Positions 17,629 through 27,793 of a stretch of DNA of 34,146 bases are shown one piece after another (within the stretch, counting starts at the first letter, position 1; every line of letters starts with the position of its first letter). The DNA lies in NCBI GenBank assembly GCA_903848275.1, contig CAINGB010000003.1, positions 1 through 34,146 of the forward strand. Direction: 5' to 3'. This DNA is from Candidatus Uhrbacteria bacterium (GTDB lineage: Bacteria; Patescibacteriota; Patescibacteriia; UBA9934). The translations under genes were made by a program, and so were the position numbers. The notes under the pieces are model-generated. The model was not told the DNA's origin. It saw only the letters and a program-made list of their open reading frames with translations, and did not search any database.

Positions 17629-17662
17629 CTGTCGTTTAAGAGCCTGAGCCTTGTAGGAGTGA

Positions 17663-17785
17663 GGAGTTGTCAGTTGGTCATCGACGACGCCAGCCTCGGC
17701 CCTGTGACGGCGCCCGAGTCCGACGAGGTGAGACGGCCGTTACGGTTGACGAGGCGCAGTTAGGAGAGGACTAACTGACAACTCC
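17663..17785. repeat. long-range 17-bp inverted repeat enclosing 89 nt
   Basis: GGAGTTGTCAGTTGGTC (17663-17679) / GACTAACTGACAACTCC (17769-17785), one GU pair. Confidence 0.75.
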
Positions 17786-17794
17786 GAACGACGT

Positions 17795-17823
17795 TTGACG
17801 ATAAGTCCAGAAACTGCTATAAT
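17795..17823 (+). promoter_or_regulatory. rpoB promoter TTGACG-N17-TATAAT
   Basis: -35 17795-17800, -10 17818-17823. Confidence 0.7.
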
Positions 17824-18066
17824 CGCGACCAATCGGCTCAACCTTTTTGCGCCGCCTCTGTTCAAGCCCCATTTGCAAGTGGGTTGCCTAACGGAATTGC
17901 TCAATTATTAGCCTCGTTTCTGGTGTTTTCTTCCCACCACTTGGTGACTGCTCACAACGTCGCAAGCGTTGCCGCGGCCGCCGGTCACAACGAGATTGTT
18001 ACCTAGTTCACCGCCCGGGTCGCACCCAGGCGATTTTCGCGTTCACCCCGGTAATCTACCCACTTT

Positions 18067-21000
18067 ATGGCCAAAGCAAAGGTGACAGTTCAAGCCCCGG
18101 TAACCCCTCAAGTCGTCCAAAAGGGTGCCAAAAGTGAGCCCCGCAAGTACTTTACGCCGCTCCGTGATGCCATGGATCTGCCAAACTTGATTGAGATGCA
18201 AATGGCTTCTTATGCCTGGTTCTTAAAGACCGGTATTCGCGAGCTTTTTGGCGAAATCTCCCCAATTAAGGACTTTATTGGCCGCGATCTGGAATTGACC
18301 CTCGGCGACTACTACCTGGACGAAGCCAAGTTCGACGAAGTAACCTCCAAGGTCAAAAACGTCACCTACGAAGCCCCTTTGCGTGTCAAAGCCCGCCTTA
18401 AGAACTTGCGCACGGAAGAAGTCAAAGAGCAGGAGATTTATTTGGGCGACCTGCCAGTTATGACTCCCCGTGGTACCTACATCATCAACGGCGTTGAGCG
18501 CGTCATTGTGTCCCAGTTGGTCCGTTCCGCCGGTGCTTTCTTTACCGCCGAAGTCTTGCGTGGCCGCCGCTATTACGGCGCCAAAATCATCCCTAACCGT
18601 GGTGCTTGGTTGGAATTCGAAACCGACGCCAAGAACGTTATTTGGGTCAAAATCGACCGTAAGCGTAAGGTGGCCATCACTGCCTTGTTGCGCGCTTTTG
18701 GTTGCAGCAGCAACGAAGAAATCATCCCACTTTTTAGTGACATCGACACCCACCCAACCAACCGCTACATCGAAGCAACTCTTGCGAAAGATATTTCTAC
18801 CAACGAAGACGAAGGTTTGCGTGAAGTTTACAAGCGTATTCGCCCAGGTGATTTGGCCACCGTCGACAACGCTCGTCAACTCATCCATGCCATGTTCTTC
18901 AACTTCGACCGTTACGACATGGGTGCCGTCGGTCGTTACAAGTTCAACCTCCGCTTTGGTTTTAACACCGAACCAGCCGTCGTGACTCCAGAAGAAAAGC
19001 GCATTTTGACCAAGGACGATCTTGTTGCCATCGTCCGCGAAATCATCCGCCTCAACATCACCCAAGACGAACCAGATGACGTCGACCACTTGGGTAACCG
19101 CCGTATTCGTTCCGTTGGTGAACTTATCCAGCAGCGTTTCCGCGTCGGTCTTGCTCGTATGGAGCGCATTGTTCGCGACCGTATGTCCACCCAAGACATC
19201 GAGTCGTTGACCCCAGCCAAACTCATCAACGCCCGCCCTGTCATTGGTGCGACCCGCGAATTCTTCATGTCTTCGCAGCTTTCCCAGTTCATGGACCAAA
19301 CCAACCCTCTTGCGGAGTTGGAGCACAAGCGTCGTTTGAGCGCCATGGGTCCTGGTGGTTTGTCCCGCGAACGCGCTGGCTTCGAAGTCCGCGACGTGCA
19401 CCAAACTCACTACGGTCGTATTTGTCCTATCGCGACGCCTGAAGGACCGAACATTGGTCTAGTCGGTCACTTGGCCAGCTACGCCAAGGTCAACGACTAC
19501 GGTTTTATTGAAACACCTTACCGCCTTGTCGAGAACATCAAGGGCCGCGTCAAAGTTACCAACAACATCGTCTACGTTTCCGCCTTCACGGAAGAAAAGG
19601 CTGTCACCTGTCCTGCCACCGTCCCTATGGATGCCGATGGTTTCATCACGGTCGAATACGTCGAAGCTCGTAAGTTCGGCGAACCACGTTTGGTGCCAGT
19701 CACTGACATCACCTACGTCGACGTTTCCACCACCCAGATCGTCTCGATCGGTACCGCGTTAGTGCCTTTCCTCGAGCACGATGACGCCACGCGCGCCCTC
19801 ATGGGTACAAACATGATGCGTCAGGCTGTGCCTACCATTCGTCCAGCCGCCCCAATCATCGGTACTGGTATGGAACGCCGCGCCGCCATTGACTCCGGTC
19901 ACGTTATTGTCGCTTCCGAAAACGGTACCGTCACCAAGTCCGACGGTGGCCAAATCGTTGTTAACTACGAAGAGAAGGGCGAGGTCACCTACAAGCTGAC
20001 CAAGTTCATGCGCAGCAACAACTCCACTGCCATCAACCAGCGTCCAATCGTCTTGCCGGGTGAAGTCGTCAAGAAGGGCGACGTCTTGGCCGACGGTCCA
20101 TCGGTCGACAAGGGCGAACTTGCTCTTGGCCAAAACATGATGGTCGCTTTCATGAGCTGGGACGGTTACAACTACGACGACGCTGTCATCATTTCCGAGC
20201 GTGTAGTTCAGGACGACCGTTTCACCACCATCCACTTGGAGCACCTCACGATGGAAGTTCGTGACACCAAGCTTGGTCCAGAAATCGTCACCTCTGACAT
20301 TCCAAACGTCTCCGAAGAAAAATTAAAGAACCTCGACGCCGAAGGTATCATCCGCGTTGGTGCGGAAGTTAAATCCGGCGACATCCTGGTTGGTAAAATC
20401 ACCCCTAAGGGCGAAACCGAACTCTCCGCGGAAGAAAAATTGCTCCGCGCCATCTTCGGTGAGAAGGCCCGCGAAGTCCGCGACAGCTCACTTTACTTGG
20501 AGCACGGTCGCAAGGGCAAAGTCGTGGACATCAAAATCTTCACCCGCGAAGACGGCGACAATCTTCCACCAGGCGTCATGAAGTCCATTCAAGTCACCGT
20601 CGCCGACCTCCGCAAATTGCAAGCTGGTGACAAGGTCGCCGGTCGTCACGGTAACAAAGGTGTCGTCAGCAAAGTCGTGCCAGTCGCCGATCTCCCATTC
20701 ATGGAAAACGGTCGCGCCGTGGACGTCATTTTGACTCCACTCGGTGTTGTTAGCCGTATGAACTTGGGTCAGATTTTGGAAGTTCACCTTGGCTTGGCCG
20801 CTGTTCACTTGGGCTACAAGGTTGCCACCCCAGTTCTCTCCGGCATCAAGCAGAGCGATATCCGCGCTGAACTAGTTAAGGCTGGCTTTGACGAAACCGG
20901 ACAGGTCAAGCTCATCGACGGTCGTACCGGTGAAGCTTTCCACCACAACGTCACGGTCGGTATCATGTACATGCTCAAATTGAACCACATGGTCGAAGAC

Positions 21001-21351
21001 AAGATGCACCAGCGTTCCATCGGTCCTTACTCCCTCATCACGCAGCAGCCGCTTGGTGGTAAGGCCCAGTTCGGTGGTCAGCGCTTCGGTGAAATGGAAG
21101 TCTGGGCGCTCGAAGCTTACGGTGCCGCTCACATGTTGCAAGAAATTCTCACCATTAAGTCCGACGACGTTCCTGGTCGTGCCAAGGCTTACGAAAGCAT
21201 TATCAAGGGCGAAACCATCACCAAGGTCAACATCCCAGAGTCGTTCAACGTGTTGGTCCGCGAGCTCAAGGGCTTGTGTCTCGACGTCGAGCTCCTCAAA
21301 AATAATAAAAAGGTCGACTTCGCTGAAGACGCCCGTGAGACTCAAGCCTAA
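18067..21351 (+). CDS. rpoB: DNA-directed RNA polymerase subunit beta
   Basis: 1094 aa with canonical RpoB motifs (RGAWLEFE, ETPYR, EGPNIGLV, KITPKGETELSAEEKLLRAIFGEKAREVRDSSL, GGKAQFGGQRFGEMEVWALEAYGAA). Confidence 0.98.
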   Translation: MAKAKVTVQAPVTPQVVQKGAKSEPRKYFTPLRDAMDLPNLIEMQMASYAWFLKTGIRELFGEISPIKDFIGRDLELTLGDYYLDEAKFDEVTSKVKNVTYEAPLRVKARLKNLRTEEVKEQEIYLGDLPVMTPRGTYIINGVERVIVSQLVRSAGAFFTAEVLRGRRYYGAKIIPNRGAWLEFETDAKNVIWVKIDRKRKVAITALLRAFGCSSNEEIIPLFSDIDTHPTNRYIEATLAKDISTNEDEGLREVYKRIRPGDLATVDNARQLIHAMFFNFDRYDMGAVGRYKFNLRFGFNTEPAVVTPEEKRILTKDDLVAIVREIIRLNITQDEPDDVDHLGNRRIRSVGELIQQRFRVGLARMERIVRDRMSTQDIESLTPAKLINARPVIGATREFFMSSQLSQFMDQTNPLAELEHKRRLSAMGPGGLSRERAGFEVRDVHQTHYGRICPIATPEGPNIGLVGHLASYAKVNDYGFIETPYRLVENIKGRVKVTNNIVYVSAFTEEKAVTCPATVPMDADGFITVEYVEARKFGEPRLVPVTDITYVDVSTTQIVSIGTALVPFLEHDDATRALMGTNMMRQAVPTIRPAAPIIGTGMERRAAIDSGHVIVASENGTVTKSDGGQIVVNYEEKGEVTYKLTKFMRSNNSTAINQRPIVLPGEVVKKGDVLADGPSVDKGELALGQNMMVAFMSWDGYNYDDAVIISERVVQDDRFTTIHLEHLTMEVRDTKLGPEIVTSDIPNVSEEKLKNLDAEGIIRVGAEVKSGDILVGKITPKGETELSAEEKLLRAIFGEKAREVRDSSLYLEHGRKGKVVDIKIFTREDGDNLPPGVMKSIQVTVADLRKLQAGDKVAGRHGNKGVVSKVVPVADLPFMENGRAVDVILTPLGVVSRMNLGQILEVHLGLAAVHLGYKVATPVLSGIKQSDIRAELVKAGFDETGQVKLIDGRTGEAFHHNVTVGIMYMLKLNHMVEDKMHQRSIGPYSLITQQPLGGKAQFGGQRFGEMEVWALEAYGAAHMLQEILTIKSDDVPGRAKAYESIIKGETITKVNIPESFNVLVRELKGLCLDVELLKNNKKVDFAEDARETQA

Positions 21352-21360
21352 GCCTCGTCT

Positions 21361-24300
21361 ATGTCAATGCAATTTGATACCCTCAAATCCACCGACTTCG
21401 ACGCCATTCGCTTGCGCTTGGCCTCACCAGAAGTCATGCGTGAATGGTCTTACGGCGAAGTCAGCAAGCCAGAAACCATCAACTACCGCACCCAAAAGCC
21501 AGAAAAGCAGGGCTTGTTCGCCGAAGAAATTTTTGGCCCGTCCAAAGACTGGGAGTGTTACTGTGGTAAGTATAAGAAGATCCGTTATAAGGGCATCGTT
21601 TGTGACAAGTGTGGCGTGGAAGTCACCCAAGCCTCCGTTCGTCGTGAGCGCATGGGTCACATCGAATTGGCCGCTCCAGTCACTCACATTTGGTACCTCC
21701 GCGGCGTGCCAAGCAAAGTTGGTACTTTGCTCGACATGAGCGTGCAGCAGCTCGAAAAGGTCGTGTACTTTGCTAGCTTCATCGTGACCGACGTCAACGA
21801 AGAAGCCCGCGAACAGACCATCGAACAGGTTAAGGAAGAATACAAAGCTAAACGCAAGATGATCGAAGGCGAGAAGAAGCGCGACCTCGGCCGCTTGGAA
21901 GAAAAATTGGCCGCCGATCCTAAGTCTCTTGCTGTCGAAATCAGCCGTTTGGACGAAATCGCTGACGCCAAGCTCCTCGAACTCGAGTCAGATTTTGAGC
22001 AGGTGGACAAAGACTTGAAGGAAATCAAGCCTTTCAAAGTCATCAGCGAAGCCACCTATCACGACTGGTCCATGCGTTATGGCCACATTTTTGACGCCGG
22101 CATTGGTGCCGAAGCGCTCTTAAAGATGCTGAACCGCATCAACGTTCCAGAATCCATCGCTACTCTCACCAAAGAACTCGCCGAAACCTCCAGCAAAGCC
22201 AAGGCCGACCGTTACATGCGTCGCCTCAAGTTGCTCCACAGCTTGGAGAAGAACGTCATTTCCCCAGGTTGGATGATTTTGCGCGTTATCCCAGTTATTC
22301 CACCAGACTTGCGTCCAATGGTTCCACTTGATGGTGGCCGTTTCGCCACTTCTGACTTGAACGACTTGTACCGCCGCGTCATTAACCGCAACAATCGTTT
22401 GCGTCGTTTGCATAGTCTCAACGCTCCAGAAGTTATCAGCCGCAACGAAAAGCGCATGCTCCAGGAGGCCGTCGACGCTTTGATCGACAACAGCGCTCGC
22501 CAGAGCAAGACCGTTATTGCCGCCACCGGTAAGAAGCGCCAGCTCAAGTCCTTGGCCGACATCTTGAAGGGCAAGCAAGGCCGTTTCCGTCAGAACTTGC
22601 TCGGTAAGCGTATCGACTACTCCGGTCGTTCCGTTATTATCGTTGGTCCTCATCTTAAATTGAACCAGTGCGGTATCCCTAAAAAGATGGCGCTCGAACT
22701 TTTCCGTCCGTTCGTTATCAGCAAGCTCATCAGCCGCGAACACGTCCACAATATTCGCTCGGCTAACCGCTTCATTGAAGCCGATCGTCCAGAAGTTTGG
22801 GACATTTTGGAAGAAGTTACCAAGAAGAGCTACGTGCTGCTTAACCGCGCACCAACGCTCCACCGTTTGGGTATTCAGGCTTTCCAACCACAGTTGATTG
22901 AAGGCAAGGCCGTCCAAATCCACCCACTCGTTTGTGACGCTTACAACGCTGACTTCGACGGTGACCAAATGGCCGTCCACGTTCCGTTGACGGAGGAGGC
23001 ACAGCGCGAAGCTGCGGAACTGATGCTTTCTACCCGCAACTTGCTTAAGCCATCATTTGGTGGTCCAGTTGCTAACCCAGGTAAGGACATCGCTTGGGCC
23101 TGTTACTACATGACCATGACGCTCGACCAGCCAGATGAGAAAATCATCCGCGCCTACGCCGACGAAATGGAAGCTATCTACGCCTACGAAATCGGCCACA
23201 TCTTGCTCCAGACCTGGATCCGTTGCCGCGTGAAGGGCGTCCTCATGACCACCACCGTTGGCCGTATCATCGTCAACCAAAAGTTCCCAGACCGTATTGG
23301 CTACCAGAACGAGCAGATGGGTAAGAAGTCACTCGCCAACATCGTGCGCGACGTTTTGGAGTACTACGGCAGCGAATTCACCGCCGTCTTGCTCGACGAC
23401 TTGAAGGAACTCGGTTTCAAGTACGCCACTTTGTCTGGTTACTCGTGGGGTATGAAGGCTCTTCCCGATATTCCAGCCAAGCCAGCTTTGGTTGCGGAAG
23501 GTGACAAGCGCGTCCGCGAAATCGAAGACTTCTACGGCCAAGGTTTGCTCACCTCGAGCGAACGTCACGCCCAGATTGTTAAGGTTTGGACGGAAATCAA
23601 GGACCGCGTTGCCGAAAGCGCTAAGGGTCTCTTGCCGCTCGACTCCTCACCATCAACCATGATCGAATCCGGCGCCCGTGGTAGCTGGACCCAGATGACC
23701 CAGATGATCGGTATGATCGGTATGAAAGCCTCGCCGAGTGGTGAGATTATCGAGTTGCCGGTGAAGTCTTCCTTTAAAGAAGGTGTCTCCGTACTGGAAT
23801 TCTTCATTTCAAGCCACGGTACACGTAAGGGTCTAACCGACACCGCGCTCCGTACTGCCAACGCTGGTTACCTTACCCGCCGTTTGGTCGACGTGGCCCA
23901 AGACGTCGTGGTTCGCGAAGTCGACTGTGGTGATAGCCAAGGCGTGGTCTTGACTCACACCGAATCCGAAGAAATCGGTGAGCCATTACTCATCCGTATT
24001 CTCGGTCGTGTCGCTCTTTCTCCTATCCTCATCCCTGGTACGGCCACAGAACTCGTCGCTGCTGGTGAATTGATTACGGAAGAACATATTCGCTCCCTCA
24101 AGAAGAGCGAAAAGGCTAACGGTCCCTTGCCAGAAGCTCACGTTCGTTCCGTTATGACCTGCCGCATCCGTCGCGGTGTCTGTCAGAAGTGTTACGGCTA
24201 CGACCTCTCCTACAACAAGCTCAGCAAGCTCGGTGCCGCCGTCGGTATCATCGCTGCTCAATCAATCGGTGAGCCTGGTACTCAGCTTACTATGCGTACT

Positions 24301-25425
24301 TTCCACACTGGTGGTGTCGCAGGTAAAGACATTACTCAAGGTTTGCCGCGTGTTGAAGAGTTGTTCGAAGCTCGTATCCCTAAGCGCAAGGCCATCATGA
24401 CCGAAGTCGCTGGTATCGTGGAAATCGAAAAGTCGGAACGTTCCCTTACTCAGTCTGGCACGGGCAAGCAAATGCTCGACGTCACTCCAGGCCAGCGCGT
24501 GGTCAAAATTCAATTCTCCGGCTTCGAAGAAAAGGTCTTCTTGCTCGGTCGCGGCGCCAAGATTGCTGTCGCTGACGGCGCTCACGTCAAGAAGGGCGAA
24601 ATCATGGCCACTAAGTCCGACGGTCAGGTCGTTAAGGCGGACATCGGCGGTACCGTTAAGCTCGCCAAAACCTCACTTGCTATCACCCACGAGGCCACCA
24701 AGGTCCGCGAATATCTCATTCCACTTGGTTACACCCTCTACGTGAAGGACGGCGACGAGGTCAAGGCTGGTGACGTGCTAACTGACGGTCACTTGGACTT
24801 GCAAGCCCTCTTCAAGTTCCAGGGCAAGGACGCTGTGCAGAAGTATTTGTCCAAGGAAATCCAGTTCATCTACTCCTCCCAGGGTCAGAAGCTCAACAAC
24901 AAGCACATCGAAATCATCGTCAAACAAATGTTCAGCCGCGTCCGCGTGCTCGACCCAGGTGACACGGATCTGTTGCCAGGCGAGATTGTGGAAAAGTCTT
25001 CTCTCTACGACGAACAAGAGAAGGCGGAGAACGCTGGCGGCAAGCTAGCCCAGTTCGAAGAGTTGTTCCTCGGTATCACCAAGGTCTCCCTCTCCACCGA
25101 ATCATGGTTGTCTAGCGCTTCCTTCCAAGAAACTGCCAAGGTGCTCATCAACGCTTCCATGACCGGAAAAGTCGATCACTTGGCCGGCCTCAAGGAGAAC
25201 GTTATCATCGGCCGCCTCATCCCAGCCGGTACCGGCTTCGGTGACAACGCCGTGAGCTTCGTGGAAGAAACTCGTCGCCTCAATAAGCGCGACGTCCCCG
25301 TCATCGACGAACTTCCCGTCACTTCCGTGGACGACATCGTGATCGCGGATCAGATCGTAGCCGACGGCCCCAAGGTCGCCTCCATGGTCGCCGACGACAC
25401 GACGCCAGTTGCGGATAAGGAGTAA
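21361..25425 (+). CDS. rpoC: DNA-directed RNA polymerase subunit beta'
   Basis: NADFDGDQMAVHVP catalytic motif, CYCGKY...CDKCGVE zinc finger, CQKCYG, AAQSIGEPGTQLTMRTFHTGG. Confidence 0.98.
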   Translation: MSMQFDTLKSTDFDAIRLRLASPEVMREWSYGEVSKPETINYRTQKPEKQGLFAEEIFGPSKDWECYCGKYKKIRYKGIVCDKCGVEVTQASVRRERMGHIELAAPVTHIWYLRGVPSKVGTLLDMSVQQLEKVVYFASFIVTDVNEEAREQTIEQVKEEYKAKRKMIEGEKKRDLGRLEEKLAADPKSLAVEISRLDEIADAKLLELESDFEQVDKDLKEIKPFKVISEATYHDWSMRYGHIFDAGIGAEALLKMLNRINVPESIATLTKELAETSSKAKADRYMRRLKLLHSLEKNVISPGWMILRVIPVIPPDLRPMVPLDGGRFATSDLNDLYRRVINRNNRLRRLHSLNAPEVISRNEKRMLQEAVDALIDNSARQSKTVIAATGKKRQLKSLADILKGKQGRFRQNLLGKRIDYSGRSVIIVGPHLKLNQCGIPKKMALELFRPFVISKLISREHVHNIRSANRFIEADRPEVWDILEEVTKKSYVLLNRAPTLHRLGIQAFQPQLIEGKAVQIHPLVCDAYNADFDGDQMAVHVPLTEEAQREAAELMLSTRNLLKPSFGGPVANPGKDIAWACYYMTMTLDQPDEKIIRAYADEMEAIYAYEIGHILLQTWIRCRVKGVLMTTTVGRIIVNQKFPDRIGYQNEQMGKKSLANIVRDVLEYYGSEFTAVLLDDLKELGFKYATLSGYSWGMKALPDIPAKPALVAEGDKRVREIEDFYGQGLLTSSERHAQIVKVWTEIKDRVAESAKGLLPLDSSPSTMIESGARGSWTQMTQMIGMIGMKASPSGEIIELPVKSSFKEGVSVLEFFISSHGTRKGLTDTALRTANAGYLTRRLVDVAQDVVVREVDCGDSQGVVLTHTESEEIGEPLLIRILGRVALSPILIPGTATELVAAGELITEEHIRSLKKSEKANGPLPEAHVRSVMTCRIRRGVCQKCYGYDLSYNKLSKLGAAVGIIAAQSIGEPGTQLTMRTFHTGGVAGKDITQGLPRVEELFEARIPKRKAIMTEVAGIVEIEKSERSLTQSGTGKQMLDVTPGQRVVKIQFSGFEEKVFLLGRGAKIAVADGAHVKKGEIMATKSDGQVVKADIGGTVKLAKTSLAITHEATKVREYLIPLGYTLYVKDGDEVKAGDVLTDGHLDLQALFKFQGKDAVQKYLSKEIQFIYSSQGQKLNNKHIEIIVKQMFSRVRVLDPGDTDLLPGEIVEKSSLYDEQEKAENAGGKLAQFEELFLGITKVSLSTESWLSSASFQETAKVLINASMTGKVDHLAGLKENVIIGRLIPAGTGFGDNAVSFVEETRRLNKRDVPVIDELPVTSVDDIVIADQIVADGPKVASMVADDTTPVADKE

Positions 25426-25439
25426 AAGTTAAGAGTTAT

Positions 25440-25466
25440 AAAAGAGGCTAGTATTAGCCTCTTTTA
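25440..25466 (+). terminator. intrinsic terminator after rpoC
   Basis: AAAAGAGGCTAGTATTAGCCTCTTTT. Confidence 0.8.
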
Positions 25467-25524
25467 TAGTAATAGGCAGAGCTGCTACGTCCCACTACGA
25501 AATCAATGTTATACTCAGTGTATT

Positions 25525-26460
25525 ATGCCTGCATCTCTACTAGTGACAAGTTACGTCAATCCCGATCTCGATGGCGTAGCTGGCGCTGTTGCCTATGGTG
25601 AATTTCTAGCTCAGACCAATCAAGAGAATACAGTAGCTTTTATAGGTGAATTACATCAAGAGACTAAATTTGTACTCAATTATTTCTCTTTGCAGCATCC
25701 ACTTATTATTGATAATACTGATAGCTTCGACCAAATAATCCTAGTAGACTCAAGCGATCTCGCCGCACTTGAAGGGCATATCAACCCAGCCAAGGTTATA
25801 GAAATAATCGACCATCGCAGCCTTCACGAAACAGACAAATTTAGCAACGCTAAATCACAAATTGAACTCGTTGGTGCCGCCGCTACCTTAGTCGCCGAGC
25901 GTTTCATGAACAGCCACATCGTACTTTCGAAATCCTCAGCAATCTTGCTCTATAGCGCTATCATCTCTAATACCCTAAACTTCAAAGGTAGTATTACTAC
26001 CGAGCGCGATCGTTTTGCCGCTACCTATCTCAATAACATAGCCGAGCTACCATCTGATTATTGGCGTCAATTATTTACTGCTAAATCAGATCTTTCTGGT
26101 TCAAAACTTAAAGCCACACTAGCTGGAGATTTTGCCACTTTCAGTATTAATAACAATAGGTTGGGCATTGCTCAAGTAGAAGTCATGAACGTCAAACAGT
26201 TAATCGCCTCACGTGTAGCCGAGATCACTGAAGCTCTCACCGGACTACAATCTGACAACTCATTAGACTTTATTTTCCTTAATCTTTTAGATCTAGAAAC
26301 AGGAACTAATTATTTAGTCACTTCAGATTTGAATACTCAAGCATTGCTCTCATCGGTTTTCAGCGCAAGTTTTGCTAATTGTGTTGCTCTGAATAATCCT
26401 CCACTGATGCGTAAACAAATCGTCCCACTTATCAAAGCTGAATTAGAATTAAACAGTTAA
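25525..26460 (+). CDS. DHH-family phosphoesterase, family II inorganic pyrophosphatase-like
   Basis: NPDLDG, LVDSSD, IIDHR, DHHA2-like MRKQIVPLI. Confidence 0.8.
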   Translation: MPASLLVTSYVNPDLDGVAGAVAYGEFLAQTNQENTVAFIGELHQETKFVLNYFSLQHPLIIDNTDSFDQIILVDSSDLAALEGHINPAKVIEIIDHRSLHETDKFSNAKSQIELVGAAATLVAERFMNSHIVLSKSSAILLYSAIISNTLNFKGSITTERDRFAATYLNNIAELPSDYWRQLFTAKSDLSGSKLKATLAGDFATFSINNNRLGIAQVEVMNVKQLIASRVAEITEALTGLQSDNSLDFIFLNLLDLETGTNYLVTSDLNTQALLSSVFSASFANCVALNNPPLMRKQIVPLIKAELELNS

Positions 26461-26462
26461 TT

Positions 26463-27788
26463 ATGGGCATAGATAAACCAAGTCCTAACGAAGCAGCACC
26501 AAAAAATCCTGAAAATATGGAAACTGTAAAATATAAAGGCAAATTATTTGAAGTAATTTCTGAACAAGTAGAAATTGATGGTCGAATCATGCATTTTGAA
26601 AAAGTGCGTCGCAGCCCAGGTGTTCGTCTGATTATTGGTGACGGTCAGGGCAATATCATGCTAACGCGTGAATTCAGACGTGAACTTAATAAATTCGACT
26701 ATCGTTTACCAGGTGGCAAAGTCTTCGACTCACTTGATGAATTCAATAGTTTTAAATCTCAAGGTGGAGACTTAATGATCAAAGCTAAAGAAGCCGCTAT
26801 TAAAGAGGCAAAGGAAGAAACTGGATTCACACCCTCTTCTCTTACTCATTATTCAACGTCACAGTTGGGCGCTACGGTCGAGTGGGATCTCCACTATTTT
26901 ATGGGCACGGTCGACCGTTCGGAGGGTAAAGCCCAAGAATTAGAGCTGGGAGAAAATATTGAAGTCACTTGGTTTTCAGAAGAGCAAGTTAAAAAAATGA
27001 TTCTCGATGCTACTACATTTTCCGAAGAGCGCAGCGTCGCTGCTTTAGTAAGATTCTTCAATCAACCTGAAACCAGCCACGAATCACAAGCCAAGAGTGA
27101 AGGCACTCTTTTAGCTGATGCAATTACCGAACGAGGATTGGGTAGTATTCGTTTACGAACAAAAAATCTTGCATCTTTAGCTCGTATTTCCGACGTCATT
27201 TTCGTTGGTTCGTCATTAGTTGGTAAGACTACATTAGTCGACTCAGTCAGAGCTGCCGTAGCCACCAATCCTGAGTTAGCTACTATATTTCAAATTCCAA
27301 AAAGAATAATAACTAGGCCAGAACGCGCTAATGACAATTTAGTAGAAAATACATTCGTCGGCAACGAAATATTTAATTCCATGGTCGAACATGGTGAAAT
27401 CGGAGTGCATTGGGTCAGGAAGATGGAGGGAAATCGTCAGGAACAATATGGCTTTTTAGCCACAGACAAAGACAAAATACCAGTTTTATCAGGAAATAAC
27501 GCTATTATTAACAACAAAGAAAGTGTCTCGCCGGCATCATTGTTACCCGAGGCATTAATTATCGCTGTTTATAGTCCTGAGGACGTTCGTAAGGAAAGAA
27601 TGCAACAACGCTCTCCAGACTTATTAGCAGAAAAACCGGAAGAAGCTAGATACCGTCTAGCTGATCGAGCGATTAGCATGTACCCAGAAGCTCATATTAT
27701 TATTAAAAATTTCGGACGCTATCAAGATGAGACTCGAGACGATACTGCTCAATTATTTGCTTTATTAGCAAAGTTGAAATCGAAGTAG
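26463..27788 (+). CDS. fusion: Nudix hydrolase + C-terminal guanylate kinase/PhnN-like P-loop domain
   Basis: Nudix: RLPGGKVFD...AAIKEAKEETGF; P-loop: VIFVGSSLVGKTTL; RIITRPERANDN; ERMQQRSPDLL. Confidence 0.8.
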   Translation: MGIDKPSPNEAAPKNPENMETVKYKGKLFEVISEQVEIDGRIMHFEKVRRSPGVRLIIGDGQGNIMLTREFRRELNKFDYRLPGGKVFDSLDEFNSFKSQGGDLMIKAKEAAIKEAKEETGFTPSSLTHYSTSQLGATVEWDLHYFMGTVDRSEGKAQELELGENIEVTWFSEEQVKKMILDATTFSEERSVAALVRFFNQPETSHESQAKSEGTLLADAITERGLGSIRLRTKNLASLARISDVIFVGSSLVGKTTLVDSVRAAVATNPELATIFQIPKRIITRPERANDNLVENTFVGNEIFNSMVEHGEIGVHWVRKMEGNRQEQYGFLATDKDKIPVLSGNNAIINNKESVSPASLLPEALIIAVYSPEDVRKERMQQRSPDLLAEKPEEARYRLADRAISMYPEAHIIIKNFGRYQDETRDDTAQLFALLAKLKSK

Positions 27789-27793
27789 GGCCT

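Noticed and set aside
18223-19410. 395-aa minus-strand ORF opposite rpoB, and similar minus ORFs opposite rpoC (e.g. 22120-22980)
   Set aside because: Codon-bias shadow ORFs antisense to highly conserved genes; no SD or recognisable domain.
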